The notes under the pieces were generated by a model. That model did not search any database and had not been told where the DNA came from. It worked only from the letters and a program-made list of their open reading frames with translations. DNA of 64,000 nucleotides, taken from positions 1 to 64,000 of the forward strand of contig NZ_CALPDD010000008.1 in assembly GCF_943193205.1 (NCBI RefSeq). The letters run 5' to 3'. Every line of letters begins with the position of its first letter. The stretch's first letter is position 1. This document shows, one piece after another, positions 34,710 to 43,847 of this stretch. The position numbers and the translations under genes were made by a program. Source of the DNA: Alistipes muris (GTDB taxonomy: Bacteria > Bacteroidota > Bacteroidia > Bacteroidales > Rikenellaceae).

Positions 34710-36200
34710 ATGAAAAAGGCACTTTTGTTTTTGGGAGTTGTTGCGGCCGCTGCCGTTTCCGGCGGTGTGTCGGCCTGGGCCGTCGCCGAGGCCGGACGCG
34801 GTGCGCAGGTCGAGTACGTCGAGCGCGAGGTCGAGCGGACCCCGGCCCTCGGGGCGCATTTCGCCGCTTACGAGGCGGGGCAGTATCCCGACCTCACCTA
34901 TGCCGCCGAGAACGCGGTCAAGGCGGTGGTCAATATCGAGGCCATTCAGCAGGTCGAGGTACCCCGGCGCGGGCAGTTCGGCTACGACCCGTTCCTGGAG
35001 TTTTTCGGGTTCCCGCAGGAGCGTTCGCGCGGCAATGGCGAGCCCCAGTATCGCGAGCAGCGTGCGGGCGGTTCGGGCGTCATCATTTCGTCCGACGGCT
35101 ATGTGGTGACCAACAACCATGTGGTCGACGGCGCCACCAAGTTGCGCGTGAAGCTCAACGACGGCCGGGCGTTCGACGCCACGCTCGTCGGCAAGGATTC
35201 GGCAACCGACGTGGCGCTGCTGAAAATCGACGCCACGGAACTTCCTACGCTGGCTTTCGGTTCGTCCGACGCCCTGCGCTTGGGTGAATGGGTGCTGGCC
35301 ATCGGTTCGCCGTTCGACCTCCAGTCGACCATCACGGCGGGCATCGTCAGCGCCAAGGCGCGCAACCTGGGGGCCATCCCCAACGATTTCAGCATCGAAT
35401 CGTTCATCCAGACCGATGCGGCCGTGAATCCCGGTAATTCGGGCGGTGCGCTGGTCAACACCCACGGCGAGCTGGTGGGCATCAATACGCTTATCAAGTC
35501 GCAGACGGGCAGCTACATAGGCTATTCGTTCGCTATCCCCGAAGCCATTGTTCGCAAGGTCGTGGTCGACCTCAAGGAATACGGGTTCGTGCAGCGGGCG
35601 ATGCTGGGCATCATGTTCCGCCCTGTCGACCAGGATTTCATCGACAACGAGGGCAAGGAGCTGGGCATCAGTGAAATCGGCGGTGTCTACGTGGCCGGAG
35701 TGACCGAGGGCGGTGCCGCTTCCGAGGCGGGCATCCGCAAGGGCGATGTCGTGCTGGACATCGACGGCGTGGCGCTGACCTCTTCGGCGACGCTCCAGGA
35801 GCAGATCGCCCGCCACCGGCCCAACGACAAGGTCCTTTTGTCGGTAAAAAGAGACGGCAAGGTGAAACAATTCGAGGTCACTTTGCGTAATAAGGCTGAC
35901 AAACCCGAACTCCTCTCCCGCGAGGACGTCGACGTGGTCGAGACCCTGGGCGGCAAGTTCCAGGATGCGGGCGAGAAACTCTGCCGCCAGCTCGAAATCC
36001 GGGGCGGCGTGCAGGTCGTGGGGGTCAAGGCCGACGGCATATTGGCCCGGGCGCGCGTGAAGCAGGGATTCGTCATCACGCACATCAACGACAAGGCGGT
36101 CCGTTCGCTCTCCGACATGCGCCGGCTGAGCGACAAGGTGCGGTCCATCGACGGCATCTATCCCGACGGCCGGGCCGCCAGCTACGTGCTGGTCGAATAG
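34710..36200 (+). CDS. degP: Periplasmic serine protease/chaperone of the Do family
   Basis: This 496-residue DegP/HtrA protein degrades or refolds damaged envelope proteins. An N-terminal signal/anchor (residues 1-25) is followed by a trypsin-like domain with His in VVTNNHVVDG, Asp in KDSATDVALLKI and the nucleophile Ser in NPGNSGGALVNT. Two PDZ domains follow (about residues 280-375 and 390-490). The length is normal. It lies between metK and rpoD; rpoD starts 51 bp after its stop codon and could be read from the same transcript. I see no clear TAnnTTTG box directly upstream. Confidence 0.95.
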   Translation: MKKALLFLGVVAAAAVSGGVSAWAVAEAGRGAQVEYVEREVERTPALGAHFAAYEAGQYPDLTYAAENAVKAVVNIEAIQQVEVPRRGQFGYDPFLEFFGFPQERSRGNGEPQYREQRAGGSGVIISSDGYVVTNNHVVDGATKLRVKLNDGRAFDATLVGKDSATDVALLKIDATELPTLAFGSSDALRLGEWVLAIGSPFDLQSTITAGIVSAKARNLGAIPNDFSIESFIQTDAAVNPGNSGGALVNTHGELVGINTLIKSQTGSYIGYSFAIPEAIVRKVVVDLKEYGFVQRAMLGIMFRPVDQDFIDNEGKELGISEIGGVYVAGVTEGGAASEAGIRKGDVVLDIDGVALTSSATLQEQIARHRPNDKVLLSVKRDGKVKQFEVTLRNKADKPELLSREDVDVVETLGGKFQDAGEKLCRQLEIRGGVQVVGVKADGILARARVKQGFVITHINDKAVRSLSDMRRLSDKVRSIDGIYPDGRAASYVLVE

Positions 36201-36251
36201 CTTCGGCGGGCGGGTCGTAATAAAATGGAAGAAACATACACAGGATAAAAC

Positions 36252-37112
36252 ATGCGTCAGTTAAAAATTACGAAATCCATCACCAACCGCGAAAGCGCCT
36301 CGCTGGACAAGTATCTGCAGGAGATCGGCAAGGAGGAGCTCATCACGGTCGAGGAGGAGGTGGAACTCGCCCAACGAATCAAGAAAGGGGACCAGGAAGC
36401 GCTCGAAAAGCTCACCAAGGCCAATCTGCGCTTCGTGGTTTCCGTCGCCAAGCAATACCAGAACCAGGGGCTCAGTCTGCCCGACCTTATCAACGAGGGC
36501 AACCTCGGGCTTATCAAGGCTGCCGAGAAGTTCGACGAAACACGCGGTTTCAAGTTCATTTCCTACGCCGTGTGGTGGATCCGGCAGTCGATTTTGCAGG
36601 CGCTGGCCGAGCAGTCGCGTATCGTGCGCCTGCCGCTCAACCAGGTCGGGTCGCTCAACAAAATCAACAAGGCGTTCGCCCGTTTCGAGCAGGAGCACGA
36701 GCGCACGCCGTCGCCCGAGGAGCTGGCCAACGAGCTGGAGCTGCCCAAGGAAAAGGTGACCGATACGCTTCGTGTCGCAGGGCGCCATGTCTCGGTCGAC
36801 GCTCCGTTCGCCGACGGCGAGGACAATTCGCTGTTGGATGTCCTGGTCAACCCCGATTCGCCCAATGCCGACCGCGGGCTCATCAACGAGTCGCTTTCGA
36901 CCGAGGTCGACCGGGCGTTGGAGACGCTGACCGAGCGCGAGCGCGACATCATCAAGTATTTCTTCGGCATCGGGTGTTCCGAGATGACGCTCGAGGAGAT
37001 CGGCGAGAAGTTCGACCTCACGCGCGAGCGCGTAAGACAGATTAAGGAGAAGGCCATCCGCCGCCTCCGCCATTCGTCCCGCTCCAAGTTACTGAAGTCG
37101 TATTTGGGATAG
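36252..37112 (+). CDS. rpoD: Primary sigma factor RpoD (sigma-70)
   Basis: This 286-residue protein is the housekeeping sigma factor of Bacteroidetes, which lacks the long region 1.1 of proteobacterial sigma-70. It has region 1.2 ([14 protein letters not shown]), region 2 with [20 protein letters not shown] and the promoter-melting [19 protein letters not shown], region 3, and region 4.2 with the helix-turn-helix [21 protein letters not shown]-like end. It should read the TAnnTTTG promoters found all over this window. It lies downstream of degP and is closed by a perfect palindromic terminator. Confidence 0.97.
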   Translation: MRQLKITKSITNRESASLDKYLQEIGKEELITVEEEVELAQRIKKGDQEALEKLTKANLRFVVSVAKQYQNQGLSLPDLINEGNLGLIKAAEKFDETRGFKFISYAVWWIRQSILQALAEQSRIVRLPLNQVGSLNKINKAFARFEQEHERTPSPEELANELELPKEKVTDTLRVAGRHVSVDAPFADGEDNSLLDVLVNPDSPNADRGLINESLSTEVDRALETLTERERDIIKYFFGIGCSEMTLEEIGEKFDLTRERVRQIKEKAIRRLRHSSRSKLLKSYLG

Positions 37113-37130
37113 GGCTTTCTAAAATAGTTG

Positions 37131-37163
37131 AAAGGAGTTCTTTTGCAAAAGAACTCCTTTTTT
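37131..37163 (+). terminator. Terminator of rpoD
   Basis: AAAGGAGTTCTTTTG and CAAAAGAACTCCTTT form a perfect 15-bp inverted repeat without spacer, followed by T residues. Confidence 0.93.
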
Positions 37164-37223
37164 GTTGTATGCTGCAAGGGAAGAGTGGCGCGCGCCAGGC
37201 CTGGAAACATCCGCAGATTGTAC

Positions 37224-37252
37224 GAAAAAAGCGAGAACCTTTCGATTCTCGC
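37224..37252 (-). terminator. Terminator of tRNA-Lys
   Basis: GCGAGAA (37231-37237) and TTCTCGC (37246-37252) form a stem with six U following on the minus strand. It begins 4 bp after the tRNA 3' end. Confidence 0.88.
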
Positions 37253-37256
37253 TTCG

Positions 37257-37329
37257 TACCCCCTCAGGGGCTCGAACCCTGGACCCCAACATTAAGAGTG
37301 TCGTGCTCTACCAACTGAGCTAAAGAGGC
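37257..37329 (-). tRNA. tRNA-Lys (anticodon CTT)
   Basis: The minus strand folds into a 73-nt cloverleaf. The acceptor is GCCTCTT with AGGGGGT (G-T pairs included), the D stem is GCTC/GAGC, the anticodon stem is CGACA/TGTTG with loop CTCTTAA, and the T stem is CAGGG/CCCTG with loop TTCGAGC. Anticodon CTT reads the AAG codon, the preferred Lys codon of this GC-rich genome. CCA is not encoded. Confidence 0.95.
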
Positions 37330-37354
37330 ATCAATCGTTATCCGATTGCGAGTG

Positions 37355-37362
37355 CAAAGGTA
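37355..37362 (-). promoter_or_regulatory. -7 box of tRNA-Lys promoter
   Basis: TACCTTTG on the minus strand, 25 bp from the tRNA 5' end; a TTTTTTGG tract about 18 bp upstream may serve as the -33 element. Confidence 0.7.
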
Positions 37363-37424
37363 CGGATAATTTTGAAAACTCCAAAAAAAATGCCGATTTT
37401 TTTGCAAAAACTTCCCGTTGCCGT

Positions 37425-38735
37425 CTATTCGGTCAGCAGGCGGTCGCTATTCCATTCGCCCTCGGCGTCGGGATAGACGAACGGCCGGGTCTCGTCGAAA
37501 CGCTTCATGTGCAGATAGGTTTCGTAGAGGTTGATTCCGTTGGCCGATTGGCGGGCCAGCGCGAAGCCGATGACCGACGGATGGCGTTTGGCCGTGTGGT
37601 AGGCGGCTTCGGCCCGTTCGATGTAGGCGCCTTGCCAGGCCGGGTCGTTCGACGGGTTGCCTCCTTTGCGGCGCGAAAGTCCGCTTCGGCGGGTGTCGAC
37701 GGGGGCCGTGACTATCAGATAGACGCCTAAGCTGTCGCAGGTGTCGTAGAGCGATTCGTTCGCCGCCCCCGGCAGCAGGCGCAGTGTGTTGTAGCCCTGG
37801 TCGCGCAGCGCTTCGATTTCGTCGGTGCCGATGTCCGGTCGTACCTCGCGCACCCGCAGTGCGACAGGCTGCCCGTTGACCAGTAGCCGCCCGTTGGCGG
37901 TGGTTTCCGCCGTCCGGAACCCGAGGTGGAATTCCAGGTGTTCGACGTCGCGTCCTTCGTGGCGGGTTTTCAGCCGCAGCGTGTAGCGCACCGGGCTGGC
38001 GGCGTTCCATTGCAGGGTGTCGGGGATGCGGGCCAGGAAGCGGAGCGTGTCTTCGCGGCGCATGTCGAGCGTCATGTCGTTGTGGCCGATGGCCGCCGTG
38101 GTTCCGTCCGGCGCAAGCAGTTCGTAGTAGATGCGCGAGGTGCGCGGGTTGAGGGCCGCTGTCTTGACCACGATGCCCACTTCGGCCGTCAGAAAATCGT
38201 CCGTGGCCCGGGCGCGGCTGTTCTTGACCAGCACGTCGCGGACGTACATCGTCGGCGGGCTCATGAGCCACGCGTCGCCCAGCGTCGGCGCAGGCGATTC
38301 CTGCCAACTTTCGAGCGCCGCCGTGGCCGAGGGTTGCAGCAGTTCGATTTCGAGCGTGTTGGCCCCTTCGTGCACCAGCCGCGTGAGGTTGTATTCGGCA
38401 GGCGCGCTGCCGTTGCTGTTGCGGGCCGCCGCCCGTCCGTTGACCCGCACCTCGTAGTCGCCCGAGGCGTGGTCCACATGCAGCAGCACTTGCCGGTTGG
38501 CCCATGCGAACGGAACGGTGAACCGGGCCGTGAAGCGGCCGCCCTCGCGGTTCCAGCCGTCGATCCGTGTGAAATAGCGGTTGTTCCGGCCCGCGGCCGC
38601 CGCAGCTTCTTCGCGCGTCGGGCAGGGCGCCACATGTCCGCGCGGCAGTTCGAGCCCCTGCGAGGGGGTGTATTCCTGTGCGCCGAGCGTGCCGCAGAGG
38701 ACCAGCGCCATCCATGTCGAAAGCATCTTTCGCAT
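37425..38735 (-). CDS. GH2-like secreted protein, probably non-catalytic
   Basis: This 436-residue protein has a signal peptide (residues 1-19, ending LGAQ), a sugar-binding jelly-roll domain (about 20-170), an immunoglobulin-like GH2 sandwich (about 180-285) and a partial TIM barrel (290-436). It resembles bacterial beta-galactosidases of glycoside hydrolase family 2. At the acid/base site the usual HPSVI-x-WS-x-GNES reads HPSVIGFALARQSANG, so the catalytic Asn-Glu is lost. The chain also stops before the nucleophile strand. It may be a pseudoenzyme that binds glycans, or a truncated gene. It is a single gene, with a near-consensus -7 element TACCTTCG at 38789-38782 on its strand. Confidence 0.72.
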   Translation of the reverse strand: MRKMLSTWMALVLCGTLGAQEYTPSQGLELPRGHVAPCPTREEAAAAAGRNNRYFTRIDGWNREGGRFTARFTVPFAWANRQVLLHVDHASGDYEVRVNGRAAARNSNGSAPAEYNLTRLVHEGANTLEIELLQPSATAALESWQESPAPTLGDAWLMSPPTMYVRDVLVKNSRARATDDFLTAEVGIVVKTAALNPRTSRIYYELLAPDGTTAAIGHNDMTLDMRREDTLRFLARIPDTLQWNAASPVRYTLRLKTRHEGRDVEHLEFHLGFRTAETTANGRLLVNGQPVALRVREVRPDIGTDEIEALRDQGYNTLRLLPGAANESLYDTCDSLGVYLIVTAPVDTRRSGLSRRKGGNPSNDPAWQGAYIERAEAAYHTAKRHPSVIGFALARQSANGINLYETYLHMKRFDETRPFVYPDAEGEWNSDRLLTE

Positions 38736-38946
38736 AATCGTCGTCTCTTGTCCCGGGCCGTCGGCCGGGCGGTTTTCGCTACGAAGGTAGTATATATTCG
38801 GTGAAAATCGAAAGGTCGGGGCCGAAAAGTGCGTTTCGCAGGCGGACGAAATTCCGTGCCGCATGTGCATTATTCGTCAAATAATCGCTATCTTGCGCAT
38901 GCAAAAAAGCGCTTTCATGAATTCTTCCGCCCCCGGAAACCCCGGC

Positions 38947-39393
38947 ATGCCGCATCTGAATTTCCCGCCCGTCCGTCTGCGGGCGCGGCGCCGCGGCGAT
39001 GCGGTCGAGATTTGGGACGGCCTGCGGGGCATCTATCTGGTGCTCACGCCCGAGGAGTGGGTGCGGCAGCATCTGATCGCCTACCTCGTCTCGGCGTGCG
39101 GCGTGTTGGCCAAGCGTATCGTCGAGGAGCATGCCGTGGCGCTCAACGGGCAGCCCCAGCGGGCCGACGTCGTCGTCGTGGGCGACCACGGCGAGCCGCT
39201 TCTGCTCGCCGAGTGCAAGGCGCCCGACGTGCCGATTACCGAGCGGACGCTGGCGCAGGCCATGCGCTACAATTCGGTGCTCGGTGCGCGGTGGATTGTC
39301 CTCACCAACGGGCTGCGCCACTTCTGCTGGGAACACCGCGACGGGCGCTACGCTCAGCTGCCGGGTTTTCCCGATCTGTCCGTGGATTTATAG
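38947..39393 (+). CDS. HsdR N-terminal (PD-(D/E)XK) domain protein
   Basis: This roughly 148-residue protein contains only the nuclease-like N-terminal domain of type I restriction HsdR subunits. The visible pattern is LTPEEWVRQHLIAYLV, RADVVVVG and LLAECKAP (E-x-K), followed by QAMRYNSVLGARWIVLTNG. Small orphan proteins of this type are widespread in Bacteroidales and no methylase or specificity gene is nearby, so it is not a complete restriction system. I prefer the ATG at 38947 because relatives begin at the equivalent of MPHLNFPPV. ATGs at 38899 and 38917 are possible; a -7-like TATCTTGC lies at 38889-38896. It converges on the LytTR gene with a 6-bp overlap. Confidence 0.8.
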   Translation: MPHLNFPPVRLRARRRGDAVEIWDGLRGIYLVLTPEEWVRQHLIAYLVSACGVLAKRIVEEHAVALNGQPQRADVVVVGDHGEPLLLAECKAPDVPITERTLAQAMRYNSVLGARWIVLTNGLRHFCWEHRDGRYAQLPGFPDLSVDL

Positions 39394-40131
39394 ATTCTTG
39401 AAATTGGTGTCTATGTAGTGCTGGAACGTCTCCTTGTAGTTCTCGCCGATGGGCACGTACTCCGTGTCGCTCAGAAAGATACGTCCCTTTACGTAGGATT
39501 TGATGCACCGCAGGTTGACGATGTAGGAGCGGTGCACGCGCATGAATTGGTCGGCGGGCAGCGCCGCCTCCATGTTCTTGAGCCGGAACAGCGTGGTGAT
39601 GGCCGTGCCGTCGGCGAGGTGCATCCGCACGTATTCGCCCTCGCTTTCGAGGTAGACGATGTCGGCGATGCGCACCAGCGACACCTTGTAGTCGGCTTTC
39701 ACCGATATGTATTCCTTGTCCTTGGGTTCCGCTTCGGGCGTCGGCTCCGGTGCGGCTTCGCGCTGGTTGCGCCGCAGTTCGTGGAGCGAATTGGCCTTGG
39801 CCGCGGCCCGGCTGAATTCGGAGAAGCCGAACGGCTTGAGCAGGTAGTCTACGGCGTCGAGCTTGAATCCGTCGATGGCATATTCCGAGTAGGCCGTGGT
39901 GAAGATGACCATCGGCCGTTCGGTGAGCGAGCGGACGAACTCCACGCCGTTGAGGTCGGGCATGTTGATGTCCACGAAAATCAGGTCGACGGGCTGTGCG
40001 GCCAGCAGCTGCTGGGCTTCGAGGGCGTTGTTGCACGAGGCGGCCAGCTGCAGATAGGGCAGCTTGGCTATGTAGGCCGCAATCTGGCGCAGGGCCAGCG
40101 GCTCGTCGTCGATGGCGATACATTTAAGCAT
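39388..40131 (-). CDS. LytTR-family response regulator
   Basis: This 247-residue protein has an N-terminal receiver domain (residues 1-120) with acidic pocket Asp8/Asp9 and phosphoacceptor Asp54 (FVDINMPD). A linker rich in Glu and Pro (about 130-155) follows, and then a C-terminal LytTR DNA-binding domain with DIVYLESEGEYVRMHLADG and MRVHRSYIVNL. The histidine kinase gene precedes it with an 8-bp overlap, so the two form a LytS/LytR-type two-component system. Targets are unknown; no autolysin or capsule gene is adjacent. Confidence 0.94.
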   Translation of the reverse strand: MLKCIAIDDEPLALRQIAAYIAKLPYLQLAASCNNALEAQQLLAAQPVDLIFVDINMPDLNGVEFVRSLTERPMVIFTTAYSEYAIDGFKLDAVDYLLKPFGFSEFSRAAAKANSLHELRRNQREAAPEPTPEAEPKDKEYISVKADYKVSLVRIADIVYLESEGEYVRMHLADGTAITTLFRLKNMEAALPADQFMRVHRSYIVNLRCIKSYVKGRIFLSDTEYVPIGENYKETFQHYIDTNFKNL

Positions 40132-41176
40132 GGAGGGCGGGGATTACGAGTTTGACGGTGTAGGTGTCGGGTTCTTCGCGGATGTCGAGCGTGTAGCCCT
40201 TGCGGCCGTAAATCAGGTCGAGACGCTTGTGGACGTTTTCCAGCCCGATTCCGGCCTTGTGGCGCACGTCGCGGGCGGAGTGGCGGCTGTTGGCGATGGT
40301 CGCCAGCACCTTGTCGTCGTCGTAGCCCACCCGCAGGTGGATGAACGACGGGCGGTTGTAGCTCACTCCGTGCTTGAACGCGTTTTCCACGAAGACGATC
40401 AGCAGCAGCGGCGGAATCGACACCTGCGCCGAGAGGTCGCGCGGATATTCGACCCGGATGTCGATGGCGTCGGTGTAGCGTATGCGCATCAGTTCGATGT
40501 AGTTCATCAGAAACTGCATGTCGTGTTCGAGCGAGATGCGTTCGCGGCCCGAATCGTAGAGCACGTAGCGCATCATTTTGGAGAGTTCGATGACGGCGTT
40601 CTTGGCGCATTCGGGGTCTATGTCGATCAGCGCATGGATGTTGTTGAGCGTGTTCATGAAGAAGTGTGGGTTGATCTGGTACTTCAGATAGTCCATTTCG
40701 GCCTGCAGGTTCTGCTGCTTGAGCGCTTCCATGTGCTGTTCGTCGCGAATCGACTGGTACATCAGCTTGATGGCCGAGTTGGCGCCGTTCATGAAGAGGG
40801 CCAGCACTACGTTCCAGTACATTTTCAGATTCGAGAACGACACGCCGTGGAGTTCGTTCTCGGGCAGAAGCGCGGCTTCGGGCAGGTCGGTGAAGAAGTA
40901 GACCGGGGTGAAGATGCCCAGTATCAGCAGGAGGTTGCCCGCAATGTATTTCCAGTATTTGTGGCGCAGCATGTAGCGCGGTGCCAGTATCGTGTTGTGC
41001 ACGAAGAAGATGAGCAGATAGGGTGAAATCTGGCGCCAGGCTATCAGCACGTTCTCGAAACTGACGTGCAGTTCGGCCATCATCAGCGAGTTGAGGACCG
41101 GCACCAGGATGATGGCCGACCACACCATCAGGTAGAGCAGGTTTTCGCCGATGGCTTGTTTCTTCTGTATTTTCAT
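40124..41176 (-). CDS. LytS-type membrane sensor histidine kinase
   Basis: This 350-residue kinase has four predicted membrane helices in residues about 12-140, with no large sensory domain. A HisKA-like segment follows with the phosphoacceptor His171 in YQINPHFFMNTLNNIHALI, and then a GHKL ATPase domain with FVENAFKHGV and GIGLENVHKRL. I chose the ATG at 41176: the basic MKIQKKQ start precedes the first helix. A -7-like box TACCTTTA (41188-41181, minus strand) ends only 4 bp before it, so the mRNA may be leaderless. It is followed by its response regulator with an 8-bp overlap. Confidence 0.92.
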   Translation of the reverse strand: MKIQKKQAIGENLLYLMVWSAIILVPVLNSLMMAELHVSFENVLIAWRQISPYLLIFFVHNTILAPRYMLRHKYWKYIAGNLLLILGIFTPVYFFTDLPEAALLPENELHGVSFSNLKMYWNVVLALFMNGANSAIKLMYQSIRDEQHMEALKQQNLQAEMDYLKYQINPHFFMNTLNNIHALIDIDPECAKNAVIELSKMMRYVLYDSGRERISLEHDMQFLMNYIELMRIRYTDAIDIRVEYPRDLSAQVSIPPLLLIVFVENAFKHGVSYNRPSFIHLRVGYDDDKVLATIANSRHSARDVRHKAGIGLENVHKRLDLIYGRKGYTLDIREEPDTYTVKLVIPALHA

Positions 41177-41180
41177 GTCG

Positions 41181-41188
41181 TAAAGGTA
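41181..41188 (-). promoter_or_regulatory. -7 box of the kinase-regulator operon
   Basis: TACCTTTA differs from the consensus only in the last base. Its position 4 bp before the start codon implies little or no untranslated leader. Confidence 0.55.
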
Positions 41189-41289
41189 GCAAAAAAGTTC
41201 GAAACTCCGCCGCCGCCCGCCGTTCGTCTTCCCGTTTCGGCGGGCCCGTAGTCGGTCGGTGGGGTTGACTGACGCGGTAGGCCGCTGCA

Positions 41290-41324
41290 CAAAAATCCCC
41301 CGCTGCAACCGGCCGCAGCGGGGG
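41290..41324 (-). terminator. Terminator of the plsY-acyl-CoA ligase operon
   Basis: CCCCCGCTGC (41297-41306) and GCAGCGGGGG (41315-41324) form a perfect 10-bp stem, followed on the minus strand by a U run. It lies 21 bp after the ligase stop codon. Confidence 0.92.
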
Positions 41325-41345
41325 AAGATTCAAAATCGGGGGCCG

Positions 41346-43046
41346 CTATTTACCTCGTACCGAAGTGGTGTACAGGTAGCGTTTGATGCTTCGCTTCGGC
41401 GTTTTCTCGAATTCGGTGGGGTAGAGCACGATTTCCGCCACCCGTTCGTAGGCCGCCAGCTGGGCGTTCAGTTCCTCCAGGTTGCTCTGCATGATGCCTG
41501 GCAGGTCGTTTTTGTCCACGCCCTCGTTCTCGGCCTGTTCGTAGTCGGGCACCACCAGCGCCCGCAGACGGCCGCTGCCCACGTCGATGACCAGCGATTC
41601 GAGCACCATGTACATGTTGTTCAGCTTGTCTTCGATTTCTTCCGGGTAGATGTTCTGCCCGCTGCCCGACAGAATCATCGTCTTCGAGCGGCCGCGGATG
41701 TAAAGCGTGCCGTCGGGGTCCATCGTGCCCATGTCGCCCGTGTGGAGCCAGCCCTCGGCGTCGAGTACCTTCTGTGTGTCCGCTTCGTTTTTGTAGTAGC
41801 CCTGCATGACGTGTTCGCCGCGTACCAGGATTTCGCCCGCCGTGCGTTCCGGGTCGGGCGATTCGATTTTCACTTCCAGCAGGTTCTTCAGATAGGTGCC
41901 GCACGAGCCCGCCTTGAATTCGTTGTCCGGGGCGAAGCTGATAAGCGGCGCGCATTCGGTCATGCCGTAGCCGATGGTTATCGGGAAGCGGATTTTCATC
42001 AGGAACGCTTCGGTCTCCTGGTTCATCGGCGCGCCGCCCACGATGAATATCGACACGTTGCCGCCGAAAGCGTCCATCAGTTTCTTGCGGATGACCGAGT
42101 AGATGGCCGCGTTGACCAGCGGTATCTTCACCGCCAGGCTCATCGGACCTTTTTCGAGCAGCGGCAGGACTTGCTTGCGGTATACTTTTTCCAGAATCAT
42201 CGGCACGCAGCAGATGATCGTGGGCCGTACTACCGACATCGCTTCGATGAGTATCTTCGGTGAGGGAATGCGTCCCAGCAGCGTGATGTGGCCTCCCACG
42301 GCCAGCGGGGCCAGAAAGTCGAACGCACAGCCGTAGGCGTGGGCCAGCGGCAGGAACGAGAGGGTCCGGCCGCCTTTCTGGAAGTAGCGCTGTCCCGTCT
42401 GGGTGTTGACCGCTTCCTTGGCGAACAGCACGTTGCCCGTCAGGTTGTTCACCGTCAGCATCACTCCTTTCGAGTAGCCCGTCGTGCCCGAGGTGTAGTT
42501 CAGCAGAATCACCCGGTCGTTGGGGATTTCCGGGTATTTGATGTCGTTGATGTTGAAGCCCCGCGGGTATTTGGCCCGGTAATTCTTGACGATGTCGCGC
42601 TGGAATTTCGTCAGCGACTTGCCGTCGCGTTCGTAGACCGCCTGGAAGTCCGTCAGCGAGAAGACCGCTTCGATCTGGCGGATCTGTTCTTCTTCGATGA
42701 CGTCCCAGAAGTTGTCGCTCAAGAAAAGCAGGCGGCTCTCCGAGTGGTTGATGATGTGGATGATGTCGTTGGGCGTGAAGTCTTGCAGAATGGGTACGAT
42801 GACCGCTCCGTAGGTGATAGTGCCGATGTAGGTGATGCACCAGCGGGGGTTGTTGCGGCCTATGAGCGCTATCTTGTCGCCTTGCCTGATGCCGGCTTTC
42901 TTGAACAGCAGGTGGAGCTTGGCTATCTCCTTGGCCATTTCGTAGTACGAGAACTCCTCGTCCTTGAAATAGTCGGTCAGCGCCGGCATCTCGCGGTTTT
43001 CGCGGAAGCTCGCTTCGTAGATTTTCAGTAGGTTTTCCTGTAACAT
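41346..43046 (-). CDS. AMP-dependent long-chain fatty acid-CoA ligase
   Basis: This 566-residue ANL-superfamily enzyme activates fatty acids to acyl-AMP and then acyl-CoA. The P-loop-like motif NYTSGTTGYSKGVML (about residues 170-184), the GYGMTECAP motif (about 340) and the hinge region with LHTGDMGTMDPDGTLYIRGR (about 425-445) are all present. The start at 43046 (MLQENLL) fits the family start. It lies 73 bp downstream of plsY on the same strand, so acyl activation and phospholipid synthesis are linked. The exact chain-length preference is not visible. Confidence 0.92.
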   Translation of the reverse strand: MLQENLLKIYEASFRENREMPALTDYFKDEEFSYYEMAKEIAKLHLLFKKAGIRQGDKIALIGRNNPRWCITYIGTITYGAVIVPILQDFTPNDIIHIINHSESRLLFLSDNFWDVIEEEQIRQIEAVFSLTDFQAVYERDGKSLTKFQRDIVKNYRAKYPRGFNINDIKYPEIPNDRVILLNYTSGTTGYSKGVMLTVNNLTGNVLFAKEAVNTQTGQRYFQKGGRTLSFLPLAHAYGCAFDFLAPLAVGGHITLLGRIPSPKILIEAMSVVRPTIICCVPMILEKVYRKQVLPLLEKGPMSLAVKIPLVNAAIYSVIRKKLMDAFGGNVSIFIVGGAPMNQETEAFLMKIRFPITIGYGMTECAPLISFAPDNEFKAGSCGTYLKNLLEVKIESPDPERTAGEILVRGEHVMQGYYKNEADTQKVLDAEGWLHTGDMGTMDPDGTLYIRGRSKTMILSGSGQNIYPEEIEDKLNNMYMVLESLVIDVGSGRLRALVVPDYEQAENEGVDKNDLPGIMQSNLEELNAQLAAYERVAEIVLYPTEFEKTPKRSIKRYLYTTSVRGK

Positions 43047-43119
43047 AGCGTGGAGTTCTTGTGCGCAAAAACCGGACCGGACGGAGCATCGCCCCTTGCC
43101 CGGCGGGGCATGCACCGGG

Positions 43120-43821
43120 CTATTCCCGGGGTGTTGCGCCGTCGTTTTTCGGTGGCGTCGGGCCGTCGGTGCGGGTGCGGCGGGTTTTCCAGACGTGGAT
43201 TTTCGATTCGGTCCCCTCGCGCAGCCGTTTGATGTTCTTGCGGTGGGTCACCAGCAGCAGTATCGCAATGATGAACGAGAAGACGACAAAGGCTTTCGAG
43301 CCGTTGACCTTGGGCGAGATAAGGGTGAAGACCGGGAAGCAGCAGCCCGCAATCATCGACGAGAGCGATACGTAGTGCGAAATCATCAGCACCACGATCC
43401 AGACGCCGAAGCAGAGCAGTGCGGCCGGGGGGTAGATGCCCGTCACGGCGCCCACCAGCGTCGCCACGCCCTTGCCGCCGCGGAATCCCGCGAAGATGGG
43501 GAATATGTGGCCCAGCACGGCCGCCACCACGGCGCCGATTTTCAGATTGATGATGTCGTTGTGGCCGATCAGATCGTCGTATTGCATCAGTTCGATGACG
43601 GTCACCGCGACGAATCCTTTCAGAAAGTCGAGCGCAAAGACGGGGGCTGCGGCACGGCGGCCCAGCACGCGCAGCATGTTGGTCGTTCCGGCGTTCTTGC
43701 TGCCGTGTTCGCGGATGTCGATGCCGTAGTATTTCTTGCCGATCCACACGGCGCTCGGTATCGAGCCCAGCAGATAGGCAAGCACAATCATCGTCGTAGC
43801 AGTATAAATCGTAAGTATCAT
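43120..43821 (-). CDS. plsY: Acyl-phosphate:glycerol-3-phosphate acyltransferase
   Basis: This 233-residue membrane enzyme makes lysophosphatidic acid, the first step of phospholipid synthesis. It has about five membrane helices and the three PlsY motifs: LLGSIPSAVWIGK (18-30), HGSKNAGTTNMLRVLG (about 39-54) and GFRGGKGVATLVGA (about 110-123). The C-terminal 30 residues form a basic tail longer than in most relatives. It is the first gene of an operon with the acyl-CoA ligase. A -7 box lies 26 bp upstream. Confidence 0.95.
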   Translation of the reverse strand: MILTIYTATTMIVLAYLLGSIPSAVWIGKKYYGIDIREHGSKNAGTTNMLRVLGRRAAAPVFALDFLKGFVAVTVIELMQYDDLIGHNDIINLKIGAVVAAVLGHIFPIFAGFRGGKGVATLVGAVTGIYPPAALLCFGVWIVVLMISHYVSLSSMIAGCCFPVFTLISPKVNGSKAFVVFSFIIAILLLVTHRKNIKRLREGTESKIHVWKTRRTRTDGPTPPKNDGATPRE

Positions 43822-43847
43822 AGTCCGGTTCGGTATGGTTCGTTATG

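Noticed and set aside
38947-39393. Type I restriction-modification system
   Set aside because: Only the HsdR N-terminal domain is present, without motor domain, hsdM or hsdS.
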